From positions 238,349,143-238,413,142 of the forward strand of contig OX465281.1 in NCBI GenBank assembly GCA_949987705.1: a stretch of DNA of 64,000 bases, in the 5' to 3' direction. Made by a program: the position numbers and the translations under genes. Source of the DNA: Thereva unica (taxonomy: Eukaryota > Arthropoda > Insecta > Diptera > Therevidae). Each line of letters starts with the position of its first letter. Position 1 is the stretch's first letter. Positions 32,837 through 42,592 of the stretch are shown piece after piece. Under the pieces are notes generated by a model. That model saw only the letters and a list, made by a program, of their open reading frames with translations, searched no databases and was not told the DNA's origin.

Positions 32837-33562
32837 CCTTAGAATAGAGAACTACAGGAAAGGCCTTCGTGTGTATAATCCCTGTATGTGAGCGTAGTGA
32901 AACCTGGGGGTTAGTCAACTGTCAAATTGGGTTAGTTAGCTGCTTGTGTTCCCGCGTTCGGTGGAATACTTTTTTAAGACGAGTTTTTTTTATAAAGTTA
33001 TCCGAAATCTTATTATCAAAACTAACTTAAAAAAAGAAAGAAAGTATAAAGAATAGTTTAAAGTATAATTATTAAAGTTCTAGCGAGTGAGTTTTCTGTG
33101 AAAAAAAGAACAATGAAGTGTGCAGTTTGTTAATGCAGGAATAAATGGAAATATGCACGAGAAAAATCGTTCTTCAGGTGAATGTGCTAAATAAAATAGT
33201 GCTTAAACACACATATTAGATATTTACATTAATAAATATGTGAATTACTGTGATAAATTGTCCAAATAATGTAAATGTTATTTGCTCGAATTTCTTTGTT
33301 TACATTAAATGACCCAACGCAAAATTCAAGGGGATCAGCTGTTTAGATTTCGGAGTGACGCCGTGTAAAAAGTTCATTTGTGGGGGCAAGATTTTATTTT
33401 AGATTACTCATAATTTTAACTCGCTCTTGCCCCTCCTCTATTTTACTCGGTTTTTACGCTTGTAGTGTACAAACAACTACCAAAGCGTGGGCACTCATAC
33501 AAAACGAATTTCACTACGTTTTAATTGGGCGAGGGCCCTTTCTGTAGTTTTGTATTCTAAGG
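32837..33562 (+). mobile_element. 726-bp TIR element with a THAP-like first exon
   Basis: Inverted ends CCTTAGAATA.A.AACTACAG (about 33 bp, a few mismatches) lie at 32837 and 33562, flanked by TGATAC on both sides. The interior contains ATG at 33113 reading MKCAVC, stop, CRNKWKYAREKSFFR up to a possible splice donor AG|GTGAAT at 33176. Cys-x2-Cys followed by SFFR is how THAP domains start. This suggests a deleted relative of P-element-type transposons, although P duplications are usually 8 bp and only 6 are seen. Confidence 0.5.
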
Positions 33563-33690
33563 TGATACCCGACATGGGTATCAAACAAAAGGGCATGGCA
33601 GGCAGAATCCTGAATCCTTAGCTATGTGACGTCATTTAAGATACAATAGGCCGGCCAACAAAAAATGGCGGACGACTTATAGTAGATTAA
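33563..33690 (-). repeat. GATACCC/CCATTTTG dispersed repeat
   Basis: The reverse complement reads ATTTTTTGTTGGCCGGCC and CCTTTTGTTTGATACCCATG. This matches blocks at 45960-46110 (CCTTTCATTTGATACCCATA; GTTGGCCGCCATTTTGAATT). The TIR element at 32.84 kb sits in a GATACCC block of this repeat. Confidence 0.5.
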
Positions 33691-33782
33691 TAAGTAGTAA
33701 CAAAAAAGAAATAGTTTAAAGAAACTAAAACATACGCTTTTATAATAAAATAATTTTGAAGTTAAAGATTTTATTGCTCTAG

Positions 33783-34046
33783 TCACTTACTTAAGTGTAA
33801 CCTGCACCTGGCTTCTTTGGTGAGTATTACGCCAACGCCATTCCTACGGCTTTCCGTTTCTTTTCTGCCAAAATATAAGAAGGACGTCGTTTGGACAGAT
33901 ATGTTCCTCCGCATCGGGCCATTTGGTCTCGACCCATGACATCGATTCATGTCGTTGAGGACTTCATCCTCCCATCCATCAGCAAGCAGTGTTCCATGGT
34001 GCCGGCTCCGAGCCCTTGTTTGCCAGTTTCTGCAGTGGTGGCGCAT
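33783..34046 (-). pseudogene. possible RTE endonuclease fragment
   Basis: A minus-strand frame reads FLYFGRKETESRRNGVGVIL, comparable to the YSGG..RRNGVG.I block between the Glu and D..N motifs of RTE endonucleases. Only this part is visible. Tentative. Confidence 0.4.
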
Positions 34047-34211
34047 TTTTAAGTAGTAAAATTCATTTTTTGTGCAGTTTTTATCTTTTTTTCATTAATT
34101 ACCCTGGAAATATCGAATTAATTAAGCTTAATATAATTAGTTAACTTCAATTTATGACCATATTGTTGGCCTTTATTTAAAGTGAATTCTGAATGCATGT
34201 ACACCTTGCTC

Positions 34212-34225
34212 GATCGGGTCTAATT
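34212..34225. repeat. 14-bp target-site duplication (RTE 2)
   Basis: GATCGGGTCTAATT here recurs exactly at 36750-36763, bracketing the minus-strand RTE element. Confidence 0.9.
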
Positions 34226-34245
34226 CTTCTTCTTCTTTAACGGCT

Positions 34246-34684
34246 CTACAACCGGGATCCGGTCCTGGCCTCGCGCAACTGTTCTCTCCACCGGTCCCGA
34301 TTCGGAGCCGATGTCATCCAGTTTGGCATCCCTAAACTCTGAGCGTCCTGGTCCACGCCATCCTTCCAGCGAAGGTTGGGCCTCCCTCGCTGTCGCACCC
34401 CATAGGTCTTACCGCAGAGAACTTTCCGAGCAGGCTCATCTTCACTCATACGAGCTAGATGCCCTGCCCACCGGAGCCTACCGAGCTTTAAATTTTTTCA
34501 CAACATCTACATATGTCGCGATAGCGCTCGTAGATCTCGTCATCCTCGTCCTTCCTCACATACGGGGCCAACAATCCTCCGAAGTATTTTCCTATCAAAC
34601 ACGCCCAAGAGGTTTGAGTGCTTTTTGCTAAGCACCCACGTTTCGGATGCATATGTGAGAACGGGTAAGACCATAGTCTTATAT
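34246..34684 (-). pseudogene. RTE C-terminal region beyond the palindrome
   Basis: After the palindrome, reading resumes with YKTMVLPVLTYASETW, FDRKILRRIVGPVC, frame slips, then EPARKVLCGKTYGVRQRGRP and DWREQLREAR-like sequence to the stop at 34246. This is the tail normally contiguous with the SFTYRGS-containing frame. Confidence 0.8.
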
Positions 34685-34880
34685 ATACGCGCACGACTGC
34701 TAAAAGCCAACAAAGCCTACTATAGTCTGTAAAGGCTCTTCAAATCCAAATATCTAACCATAACGTCTAAACTTTTACTATATATAGTAAAAGTTTAGAC
34801 GTTATGGTTAGATATTTGGATTTGAAGAGCCTTTACAGACTATAGTAGGCTTTGTTGGCTTTTAGCAGTCGTGCGCGTAT
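34685..34880. repeat. perfect 196-bp palindrome, no spacer
   Basis: Arms of 98 bp meet at 34782/34783 (centre TTTTACTATATATAGTAAAA) and are exactly complementary out to ATACGCGCAC / GTGCGCGTAT. The right arm is RTE coding sequence in the correct orientation (minus-strand KANKAYYSL and RLFKSKYLTIT). The left arm is its inverted duplicate. Confidence 0.95.
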
Positions 34881-34886
34881 TTCTGG

Positions 34887-36239
34887 TTACATGCTATTGT
34901 CGGCTGCTACTATTGACCCACGGTAGGTAAATGATTTTACCACGTCAAACTCGTGTTCAGCTACCTTGATTGTGGGACCAATGTTAGGTGTTCTTCCAGA
35001 CGAGGCCACCATGTAATTTGTTTTGCTTTCGTTAATGTGCAGTCCCAGATTTCCTGCCGCTTGCTCAATCTGAGTGAAAGCTTCTTGTACAGCTGTTGTT
35101 GTTCTTCCAATGATGTCAATGTCGTCTGCGTAAGCCAGTAATTGGGTGGACTGGTGGAGGATTGTACCCCTTGATGTCACGCCCGAATCTCGGATCACTT
35201 TCTCCAACGCCAGGTTGAAAAGGAGGCAGGCCAGACCGTCCCCTTGTCGGAGTCCATTATCGTTGATTGGTCTGGACAGTGTTCCGGATACCTTTACTTG
35301 GCTTGACACATTGGTCATGGTCAGCCTACATAGTCTTGTCAGTTTGTTGGGGATGCCGAATTCTCTCATGGCTTTGTAGAGTTCTACCCTGGCTATGCTA
35401 TCATAGGCGGCTTTAAAGTCTATGAAGAGATGTTGAATTGAGTTTTGAAACTCTAGACATTTTTTCATAGCCTGCCTCAAGGTGAAAATCTGATCAGTCG
35501 TTGAGTTGCCTGGGCTGAAGCCACACTGGTAATGGCATATGATGTTTCTGGCGTATGGGGCCATCCTGTTTTGTAGGATAGCGGAGAATATCTTATACAC
35601 GGTACTCAACAACGTTATACCGCAATAATTAGTGCACGCTGTGATATCTCCTTTTTTGTGTACCGGAAAGAGGATGCCTTTTCTCCAGTCTTCTGGCATC
35701 ACTTCCTGCTCCCATACTTGCACAATTAATTCATGAATGGCTTGGTGTAATGTAGGCCCTCCATATTTAACCAGCTCCGCTGCGATGCCTTCTGCACCCG
35801 AGGCCTTGTTGTTTTTGAGCCGGCAGATGGCTCTGCTAACTTCTTCTATGCTTGGTGGCGGCAGCATAGCATTGTCATCAGATATTGGTGGAGCCTCCGA
35901 ATACTCAGTTAGCTCGCCATTTAGCAATTCATGAAAGTGCTCTTCCCATCGCTCCAAGATGCCTTTAGGATCGGTGATTAGATTCCCTTCTTTGTCCTTG
36001 CAGTATGTGCAACGTGGTGTGAATTGCGTCATACTGCGGACTCTTTGGTAGAACTCCCGCGCCTGGTGCGGCCGTCGTTCTCTGTACTGTTCTAGCTCAC
36101 AGACGAGATTTTTTTCCCAGGCTTCCTTTTTTCGTCTGTGAATTCTCTTCTTTTCTGAGCTCTTTATAGTTCTCTTCGCGTGCCCGTGTTCTCTGAGACT
36201 GCTGCATGGCTCGGTACGCAGCATTCTTAAGGCCCCCAT
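34887..36239 (-). CDS. RTE reverse transcriptase (450 codons, partial)
   Basis: A long open RT frame. Motifs: KNNKASGAEGIAAELVKYGG, WRKGILFPVHKKGDITACTN, ITLLSTVYKIFSAILQNRM, YQCGFSPGNSTTDQIF, LFIDFKAAYDSI, NDNGLRQGDGLACLLFNLAL and catalytic YADD (codons at about 35121-35132), then KVAEHEFDVVKSFTYRGSIV. It ends at a stop just before the palindrome. Some conserved positions are altered (CGITLL for RGI.LL; GDGLAC for GDGLSP). The start methionine lies in MITE-proximal sequence and is not the natural start. The true ORF begins in the endonuclease upstream. Confidence 0.9.
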   Translation of the reverse strand: MGALRMLRTEPCSSLREHGHAKRTIKSSEKKRIHRRKKEAWEKNLVCELEQYRERRPHQAREFYQRVRSMTQFTPRCTYCKDKEGNLITDPKGILERWEEHFHELLNGELTEYSEAPPISDDNAMLPPPSIEEVSRAICRLKNNKASGAEGIAAELVKYGGPTLHQAIHELIVQVWEQEVMPEDWRKGILFPVHKKGDITACTNYCGITLLSTVYKIFSAILQNRMAPYARNIICHYQCGFSPGNSTTDQIFTLRQAMKKCLEFQNSIQHLFIDFKAAYDSIARVELYKAMREFGIPNKLTRLCRLTMTNVSSQVKVSGTLSRPINDNGLRQGDGLACLLFNLALEKVIRDSGVTSRGTILHQSTQLLAYADDIDIIGRTTTAVQEAFTQIEQAAGNLGLHINESKTNYMVASSGRTPNIGPTIKVAEHEFDVVKSFTYRGSIVAADNSM

Positions 36240-36380
36240 ACACGGTCAAATTGGATGTACATCCAGATTTTCATCAAACCCATAAGCGCAATGAGTTTTG
36301 GTCGGCCGACCGGCCCACAATCGATAGTTTTGGTTGTACATCCGGCCTTCGATGTACATCCAATTTGACCGTGTGTGGGG
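36230..36380. mobile_element. small Harbinger-like MITE inserted in the RTE coding region
   Basis: Terminal inverted repeats of about 30 bp: left GCCCCCATACACGGTCAAAT with TGGATGTACATC, right its complement ending CCGTGTGTGGGG. TTA flanks both sides (36227-36229 and 36381-36383), a 3-bp TWA duplication. Removing the element and one TTA restores the RTE reading CKLATERKNAAYRAMQQSQR. Centre GGTCGGCCGACC is itself palindromic. Confidence 0.8.
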
Positions 36381-36383
36381 TTA

Positions 36384-36690
36384 CGTTCAGTTGCCAGCTT
36401 GCATTCATTATCGAACCAGTCGTTCCGATCTTTACGACTTCTGCCTAAGATGGAATCAGCAGTACTAATGACAGTATTTTTAAGGCGGGTCCAGTTCTCG
36501 TCGACGCCCGGCATCTCATCCCCAGGACTTAGGGCGAGTTCTAATGCATGACCGTAGCTGTTTCTGGCCATTTCATTGCGTAGTGCAGCTGTGTTGATTC
36601 GAGCCTGATCAGCGGATACAAAGCTTTTCAGCGTTGTAATGCGCTCTCGGAGTACCATACCAACAAGATAGTGATCCGAGTCGAGTTGGC
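36384..36690 (-). pseudogene. RTE endonuclease end and linker
   Basis: The minus strand gives GANSDSDHYLVGMVLRERIT, NWTRLKNTVISTADSIL and GRSRKDRNDWFDNECKLATE, the known order between endonuclease and RT in RTE elements (SDHYLV; NEWFDEEC). The frame then runs into the MITE. Confidence 0.8.
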
Positions 36691-36763
36691 ACCTCGGTAC
36701 GTTCGTACCGTCATCAGACCCGAAAGGTGGCGGCGGTCTATCAACATATGATCGGGTCTAATT

Positions 36764-38523
36764 AATAAATTAAAATGTGTCGTTGTCGTAAATTATTACA
36801 ATTGTTTAAAAAAAGCACACAATATTTAATTGGCAATTTCATATGCCATAAATAATGTTCGATTGAATTTTCGCGTCAGTGGATGATATTTTATTTGAGA
36901 AGTTCAACTTCATTTTCGTAGTTTCAATATTCGTTTGTCTGTTTCGCAGCAGTTTCTATGGTAGCTGGAGAATATGCATTTCACGTTTTGCCTGATTAAG
37001 TTCACTTCGTTATGCTCATTAGTGTTGACTTTTTTCTATCCATTGCAGATTTAATTTCAACGCAATTAATGAAAGCAATTTAATCCTTATTTGCTAGCAT
37101 GACTTTTGTGCTCTGTCATTCTATGGAAATAATATAATCTATGGCCGGTCTATACTGGAATTATAACATGGACGTTGAGTGGCTGCTCTTCGTCTTTAAA
37201 ATTATTGAAGCAATAAACTCTCTCGAAGGAAAATGTTCCATAGCCATGTTAAGTACACACAAATGCACACTAATTATTGTTGGTATTGTAGGATGGAGCA
37301 GATGTTTTTGTTCTTTATAGAAAGGGGGGAAATACTTATTTTTCCAGGAATTATTGCTGAAAAGATCACGGTTGACAGTGTGCCCTGGACAGATTATTTC
37401 TGGTGACTTCCCTTATTCTCTATTATTATAGCAAAGTTTCTTGTGCGTCGTATTTTCCCTAAATGCTCTTATATAGAAATTTCTCAAGGGACACAGGATT
37501 CACAGGATTTTACTGAGAGTGGCATCCTATTAGCCATTGTATGAAAACAATTCTGCATGTAATTGGAGCACGTCACCGGATATTTCACTGAAGAGGATTC
37601 TTTTTTTTTTTGCTTTTCCTTTCTAGATGAGGATTAAAACTCCTTTTGAATTTATCAATCAGTTGTGTTCTGTAGCTCTGGTGACGCAAAATATAGCAGT
37701 ATATGAACGTGCAAATAAAAACTTTAAATGTTTAAGTGTATTTGAACATTTCAACAGAAAAAAGGAGCCAACATTTTTCATTAAATAACCTTGAACGCTA
37801 TTTAACATTTAGAGAAAATACCAAAGATACGTCGACAATTATGTTTGTATCAACAGGAAACCTTTTCATCTGTAAAAAAATTATTCAAGGACATGATTTT
37901 TTTTTTTCTCAAAAAAGATTTAAATTAAAATATTCCATACATTCATTCATTCATGTACAATTTTATTGAAGCTCGCAATTAGTCTAGACTCGGATTATGT
38001 TCTTCGTACAGTGTTCTGTTCTATAACAAAAATATGGTTTCAATAAATATACTTGCCCTTCAGGTGAATCTAAAAACATCTATGAATAGATGATTTCTTG
38101 CTGTATTATTTTTTGTAAACAGATTATATGAAGCAAAAAAAAAACATGTTTGTCTAATGATATACTAAATAGTAAAATTATTTATTTCTATAATTTCTTG
38201 CTTTAACAGGCCGAGGACTGGTAAAAACCACAAAGACCCCGGACATTTGAGAGAAATTGAGTTTTTTTCCCGGACATTTAATTTAACGAAAATAATTTTT
38301 GTCGAGCTAAAATCCAATCGAATCGATAATCAACTACTATAATATATTCGCAGGAGTCAGTTCCAACTCTTTGGCCCCTAGAGGGTCAACTTGTAGTGAG
38401 TGTTCGGACATCAAGCCATGCCATGTCCTCAGACTGGTGAAGGACATTTCTTACACTTTTCTCGGCGGTCAATAAATAGTCATAGGCCGTCTCAACTCCT
38501 TCTCAGGCAACATCTCGTATCTT
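36764..38523. other. unassigned sequence
   Basis: No gene or repeat recognised. Open frames here are short and low in complexity. Confidence 0.4.
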
Positions 38524-39362
38524 CCCGACTAGAATTCAATGTAAGGCATGCCTAAATTTATGTACGGGCCTCGTGAGGTAAACGTTCGGTATACCAGATT
38601 AGACTTGCCTCATGAACACCTCATGTGGCCCTCATAGGGCAGTATAAGGTATACCAAAATTAAATTGGTTTTATGAATACCTTACGAGGGCCTCATACAA
38701 AATACATGAGGCACTCCGCATGCACTCTAAGATTAGGTTTTCATTAGGGAAATCTTACAAGGGCCTTATTTGGGAAAGAAGGTGTTTACCCCGTTAGGTA
38801 TTATTGAGTAATTCCTTATGAGGCCCATGTATATTGATGAAATTTGATTGAAATTTTTCCCTTCATGATATAATTCACATGTAAAACCAAACTACTATGG
38901 TTAAGTAACAAAATGTGCTTAATCGCCATCAGACTTTTTAATGTCTCTGGTTTAATAAATTGTAAACTCATTTTTTTGTCAATCAGCAGTCATATATAGG
39001 CAAGCAAGTCATTTCACGAGAGAATTTTTGTTTGTTTCCATATCCGCCGTAGTCCTTTAATCTGCTCTTGTCAAGTTTTACTGGTGAGTTATTCTTACCA
39101 GCGTCTATTAGGCCACGATACCTCGAAATGGGGAAAAACTGCCAATGATCTATCGCACGCCTTACATAATAAACGATAGGTACGCATTATATGGCCCTAT
39201 CCATTTTTGCCTGATATGGCCCTCATAAGGATTTTTCAGTTCGGCGGTAATAGGTGAAAAGCGTTACACTTTTCTTCTGGGCCTTATTAGGTTTCAACAT
39301 TAGGGCCTAACAGTCAAATTAGGCTAACCTCATCCGGACCGAACCAAGAAATTCTAGTCGGG
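38524..39362. mobile_element. TIR transposon, family CCCGACTAGAATT, copy 2
   Basis: Same ends and nearly the same sequence as 4080-5100, in the same orientation, but without the 176-bp block and with small indels (GTCGTTGTCC versus GTCC). Flanked by TT on both sides. Non-coding. Confidence 0.8.
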
Positions 39363-39519
39363 TTTAGAATCAATCTATCAGCGTCCGACTTGACTCATTG
39401 TCCGACATCCTCGATTTTGCTGCGACTTCGATTTTGCTGCGACTAGCTCGGGCTCTTTATTGAGAAAATTACAGGAAATCTCTTCCCGGAATTCTCTTAC
39501 CGGAAATCTCTTGAGTACG

Positions 39520-39890
39520 GGTCTATAGCCACTCGAAAGCGTCCAATACGTTGGTGTCCGCGACACTCTAACGAAGTTGTTGAAGCGGTAATAGAGTGTG
39601 TTGCCGATAAACAAAATGTATCATATCGTCTCCGATCTCAGGAGTTAAACATGAGTGGAACGACTCTAAAGAGGATTATGAAGCTCGCTGCCGAGCCAGA
39701 TTGTTGGGACAAAATTTTAATGACGAACGGAACTCACCTGGCGGAGTCAATAAACAAAACTGTCGACAGAGACGCCCACACGTCATTCACGAAACACCAC
39801 TGCACGACGAAGTGTGCTTAAAACCCATCAGTGGACCATTTTTCTTCAAAGTTCGAGAAAACCTTCGTGTGTCCGAAAACACGTGAAAAG
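39520..39890 (+). pseudogene. Tc1/mariner-type transposase relic
   Basis: The plus strand gives an HTH-like segment SNEVVEAVIECVADKQNVSY then LRSQELNMSGTTLKRIMKL. After a deletion it gives EPDCWDKILM, and in a shifted frame GGVNKQNCRQRRPHVIHETP then ISGPFFFKV. The NKQN.R and GPFFF motifs surround the second catalytic region in Tc1/mariner transposases. No terminal repeats located. Confidence 0.5.
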
Positions 39891-39995
39891 GTATGACGAG
39901 CCTTTTTCCAAAAAGCCTTCGCACCTTGCCACACCGCAGCCCCTAAGATGTAATTCTTGCAAAAGTAAAGTTTATGCTAGCAAGCCGAAGACCAT

Positions 39996-40716
39996 TGGCC
40001 GTGCTTTTTTTAATGAACTGGCTGGTTCTTCGTCATACAAAATCGAAAACCCAGGTTCTATCGGGGTCTATCTGGGTCTCTATCGAGGTTACTGGGAAAT
40101 TTTTAAATTTCCCTGTTTTCCAAGATGCGACTTGGATGCCGCAGGCAGCTGGATACAACCTAACTGAAATCGGGAACAAGAGTAGCTTTAGATATGACTG
40201 CACTATAAGCCAGCCGCACAATTAAAATATATATTATTATATATTTTAATTTATACATTGATTATGCTTATTTTATACATTAAATTGATATAAATAATAA
40301 CAAATAAGCTGTGCGTTTTTCTTTTCTATCTTGGCAAAAGCTATATTGCAAACAGCTAATTTCCGAATTGAGAATCTCATTTTCGGCGGAACTTCAAATT
40401 CATGAACTTTAAATGTTTTATCACCAGACAGTGATACCAAATAATCAGTGGATTCTGCAGGTAAAAGAATAATTTGTGAACCGCATTCTCTATGCGATAG
40501 ACAATATCCTTCTATATCCTCATGCGTTTCTGGATTTTGACAAAACCAAACTTTGTATTGAAAATTACAAATAACGCCGGCGACAGTTGACGTTTCAGGT
40601 ATTTATGATAAATACTCTGAAGATAGATTCAGTTGAGGTTTTGCAAAATATCCCTTGCCGTTTTTTTAATGAACTCAAAAGCTCTCAAAACCCAGTTCAT
40701 TAAAAAAACACGGCCA
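39996..40716. mobile_element. 721-bp inverted-repeat unit enclosing a gene fragment
   Basis: TGGCCGTGCTTTTTTTAATG and AACTGG at 39996-40021 are matched by the complement at 40692-40716 (one mismatch/indel). A third, direct copy (GCCGTTTTTTTAATGAACT) at about 40663 forms a local hairpin with the right end. No target duplication was found, so this could be a MITE-type capture or fortuitous repeats of a short motif. Confidence 0.45.
40273..40602 (-). pseudogene. WDR4/Wuho-like WD40 fragment
   Basis: A 109-codon open stretch without its own ATG reads, on the minus strand, KVWFCQNPETHEDIEGYCLS, HRECGSQIILLP, STDYLVSLSGDKTFKVHEFE, then a tail ending YYLYQFNV and stop. IEGYCL.H.E followed by LVS.SGDKT.+V matches a WD40 repeat of the tRNA m7G46 methyltransferase non-catalytic subunit (WDR4, Wuho in flies). 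That protein partners METTL1 in the nucleus.

The usual SGD.T.++W Trp is replaced. The fragment has no start, no obvious splice sites and lies within an inverted-repeat unit, so I treat it as a captured or decayed piece. An exon of a split host gene remains possible. Confidence 0.45.
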
Positions 40717-40766
40717 TTGACGAACTCAAAGCTAACAAACGAGCCGAAATAGATACATCAATACTT

Positions 40767-41218
40767 TGTTCGCACGGAACCGAAATTTCGAGTTTTCGGC
40801 TATTTTCGTGATTTCGCCCAAAATAATGTTCAAAATCATGTGATTTCTCTTGTATGTTGGTCATTTCAAAATTATGTCAAACCTTGTAATTTTGGCAAAA
40901 TCATCATCAAAATCATGTCGAAACCCAATGTTCAAACCTGAAAATTGAAGTCAGCCAAATTTTCATGTGTCACTCTTGATGCTGAAATTGTCAGTTTGAT
41001 ATTTTAATAACAGATTTGAGTTTGAATTTGAGCTCCACATTCTTCAAAAAGCAAAAAAAAAACAAGAAATATAAAAGAAGGAAGTTGCGGGCTTTGCAAG
41101 AAGAGAAATTGATAGAGAGAAAAAATCGAAAACATGGGTAGTGCTAAAAAAATCGTCAAACGAAATCATTTCAATTTATCATTTTCCCAAATCAGTTAAT
41201 TTTGGCTCAGTGCGAACA
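40767..41218. mobile_element. possible MITE with imperfect 21-bp inverted ends
   Basis: TGTTCGCACGGAACCGAAATT at the left is mirrored at the right by the complement of TGTTCGCACTGAGCCAAAATT. Three mismatches. A+T-rich interior. Confidence 0.4.
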
Positions 41219-42250
41219 TGGAATAACGACCGAAAATATCCGCTTTCTGCGTATCGAATAGAGATCATTTAATAGACGTATTCAAAATCTGATATGATGT
41301 AAATGGTAGAAAATATCCTAAATAAATCTTGCTTATTTGTCAAAATCGTCGGAAAAATATCGGAGTTATTCAGTGTTGAAATACCGAAGGTCTAGATGGC
41401 GCACCCCATCGAGCATGTAAATTTACATATTTTATTGGGGGCCCCAAGGGTTTTTTATGTAACAGCGGAGCCACAGCATCAAACCACTGCTGTATTGGAT
41501 AACATTTTAGCATAACATAAGAAGCACGAAGCATGTTCGAGCTGATATCGAATCGTTGTCTTCAGCAGTGTTTCATAATCATAACGCCCTGAGCTCTCTG
41601 GATTGAAAATTCGAAGGCGCCTTCAATAGCAATATATTCCCTTTCTGTTGACGCCCTGCAGGTAAGGGTGCAGCCTCCTTCTTCAAGTAGCCCCACGGAT
41701 ACTCCTCCTTTGGTTAATGTCATCCTCAATCAGGATGCCATTATCCCAACCACGCCAGGTAGTAAGGCAAGATGCAAAAGTCGAAAAAATAAAAATAAAA
41801 ATGGTCGAAATTGCTAAGCCACCATTGGCAATAGTGTCAGCTTGAGTTCCTCGACCTGTGTTCCATCAACAAAGCTGACCTCAGAGCCGGTTTCGGTATC
41901 ATCCTCCTCGCCACTATTAGTGGACGATCCCTCGCTCGCGGAAGTTCCAGGGACTGAGTCGATCTCTATGCCGGTCTTGGTAACAACCCCTCTGCCTCTA
42001 ATAGTGGATGGTCCACCGGCTACCAAGTTATAGCTCCTCTTGAGCCTTGCACTCCTCTGGTTACGGTACCGAGGCCTAAATTTCTTCATCTCAGGATTCT
42101 CTCCCGAAACTAATATCTGTGGATATTTGGGGCATAAATCTATCGACCCCGGACCAGTTCACAGTTTGCAGAAGAGTCAGCAAGCCAGTTGCATCTTTTA
42201 TTTGGTTCGCACCGCCTGGTCCTGCTGGGGCCCTTACCAAGCGTGTCTAC
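41219..42250. other. unassigned sequence
   Basis: A 91-codon minus frame at 41814-42089 is Ser/Glu/Thr-rich with no domain. I see no supported gene. Confidence 0.35.
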
Positions 42251-42592
42251 ACTCCTGATCGAACCAGTTAGTTCAAGTCTGTCTGGGAGCACAGCCTAGG
42301 GACTCTTCTGCTGCCTCTTTTACCCTAGTTTTCAGTTTTTCCCATATGTTGTTGATGTCGGGCTCTTCTCCTACTTCTTCTGTCAGGTTTTGTACGATAT
42401 CATTCTGATAGGAATCTCTTCTTTCTTCAAGTTTTAGCTGGTCTATATCGTACCTTAATTGTGTTTGTCCTCTGTGAGTTTTGGTCGTTATCCGGATTCT
42501 AAATTTCCCTTTGACAAGATAAGGCCAAACCTAAATTAAAAGTAACGCAGAAGTGAAGTATAAGTAACTTCCATTGAATTAGATGTAACTCA

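Larger units (their letters stand above)
34226..36749 (-). mobile_element. RTE-clade retrotransposon, 5' truncated, minus strand
   Basis: Bounded by an exact 14-bp duplication. The 3' end (left) is (AAG)n, read here as CTTCTTCTTCTTT. It starts inside the endonuclease (YRGANSDSDHYLVGM near 36690), runs through linker and RT, and ends with the C-terminal GRPNLRWKDGV block (34449-34246). It carries a 150-bp MITE at 36230-36380 and a 196-bp palindrome at 34685-34880. Confidence 0.92.

Noticed and set aside
41814..42089. 91-codon Ser/Glu/Thr-rich minus-strand frame
   Set aside because: Low complexity, no start or splice context, no recognised domain, next to RTE debris.
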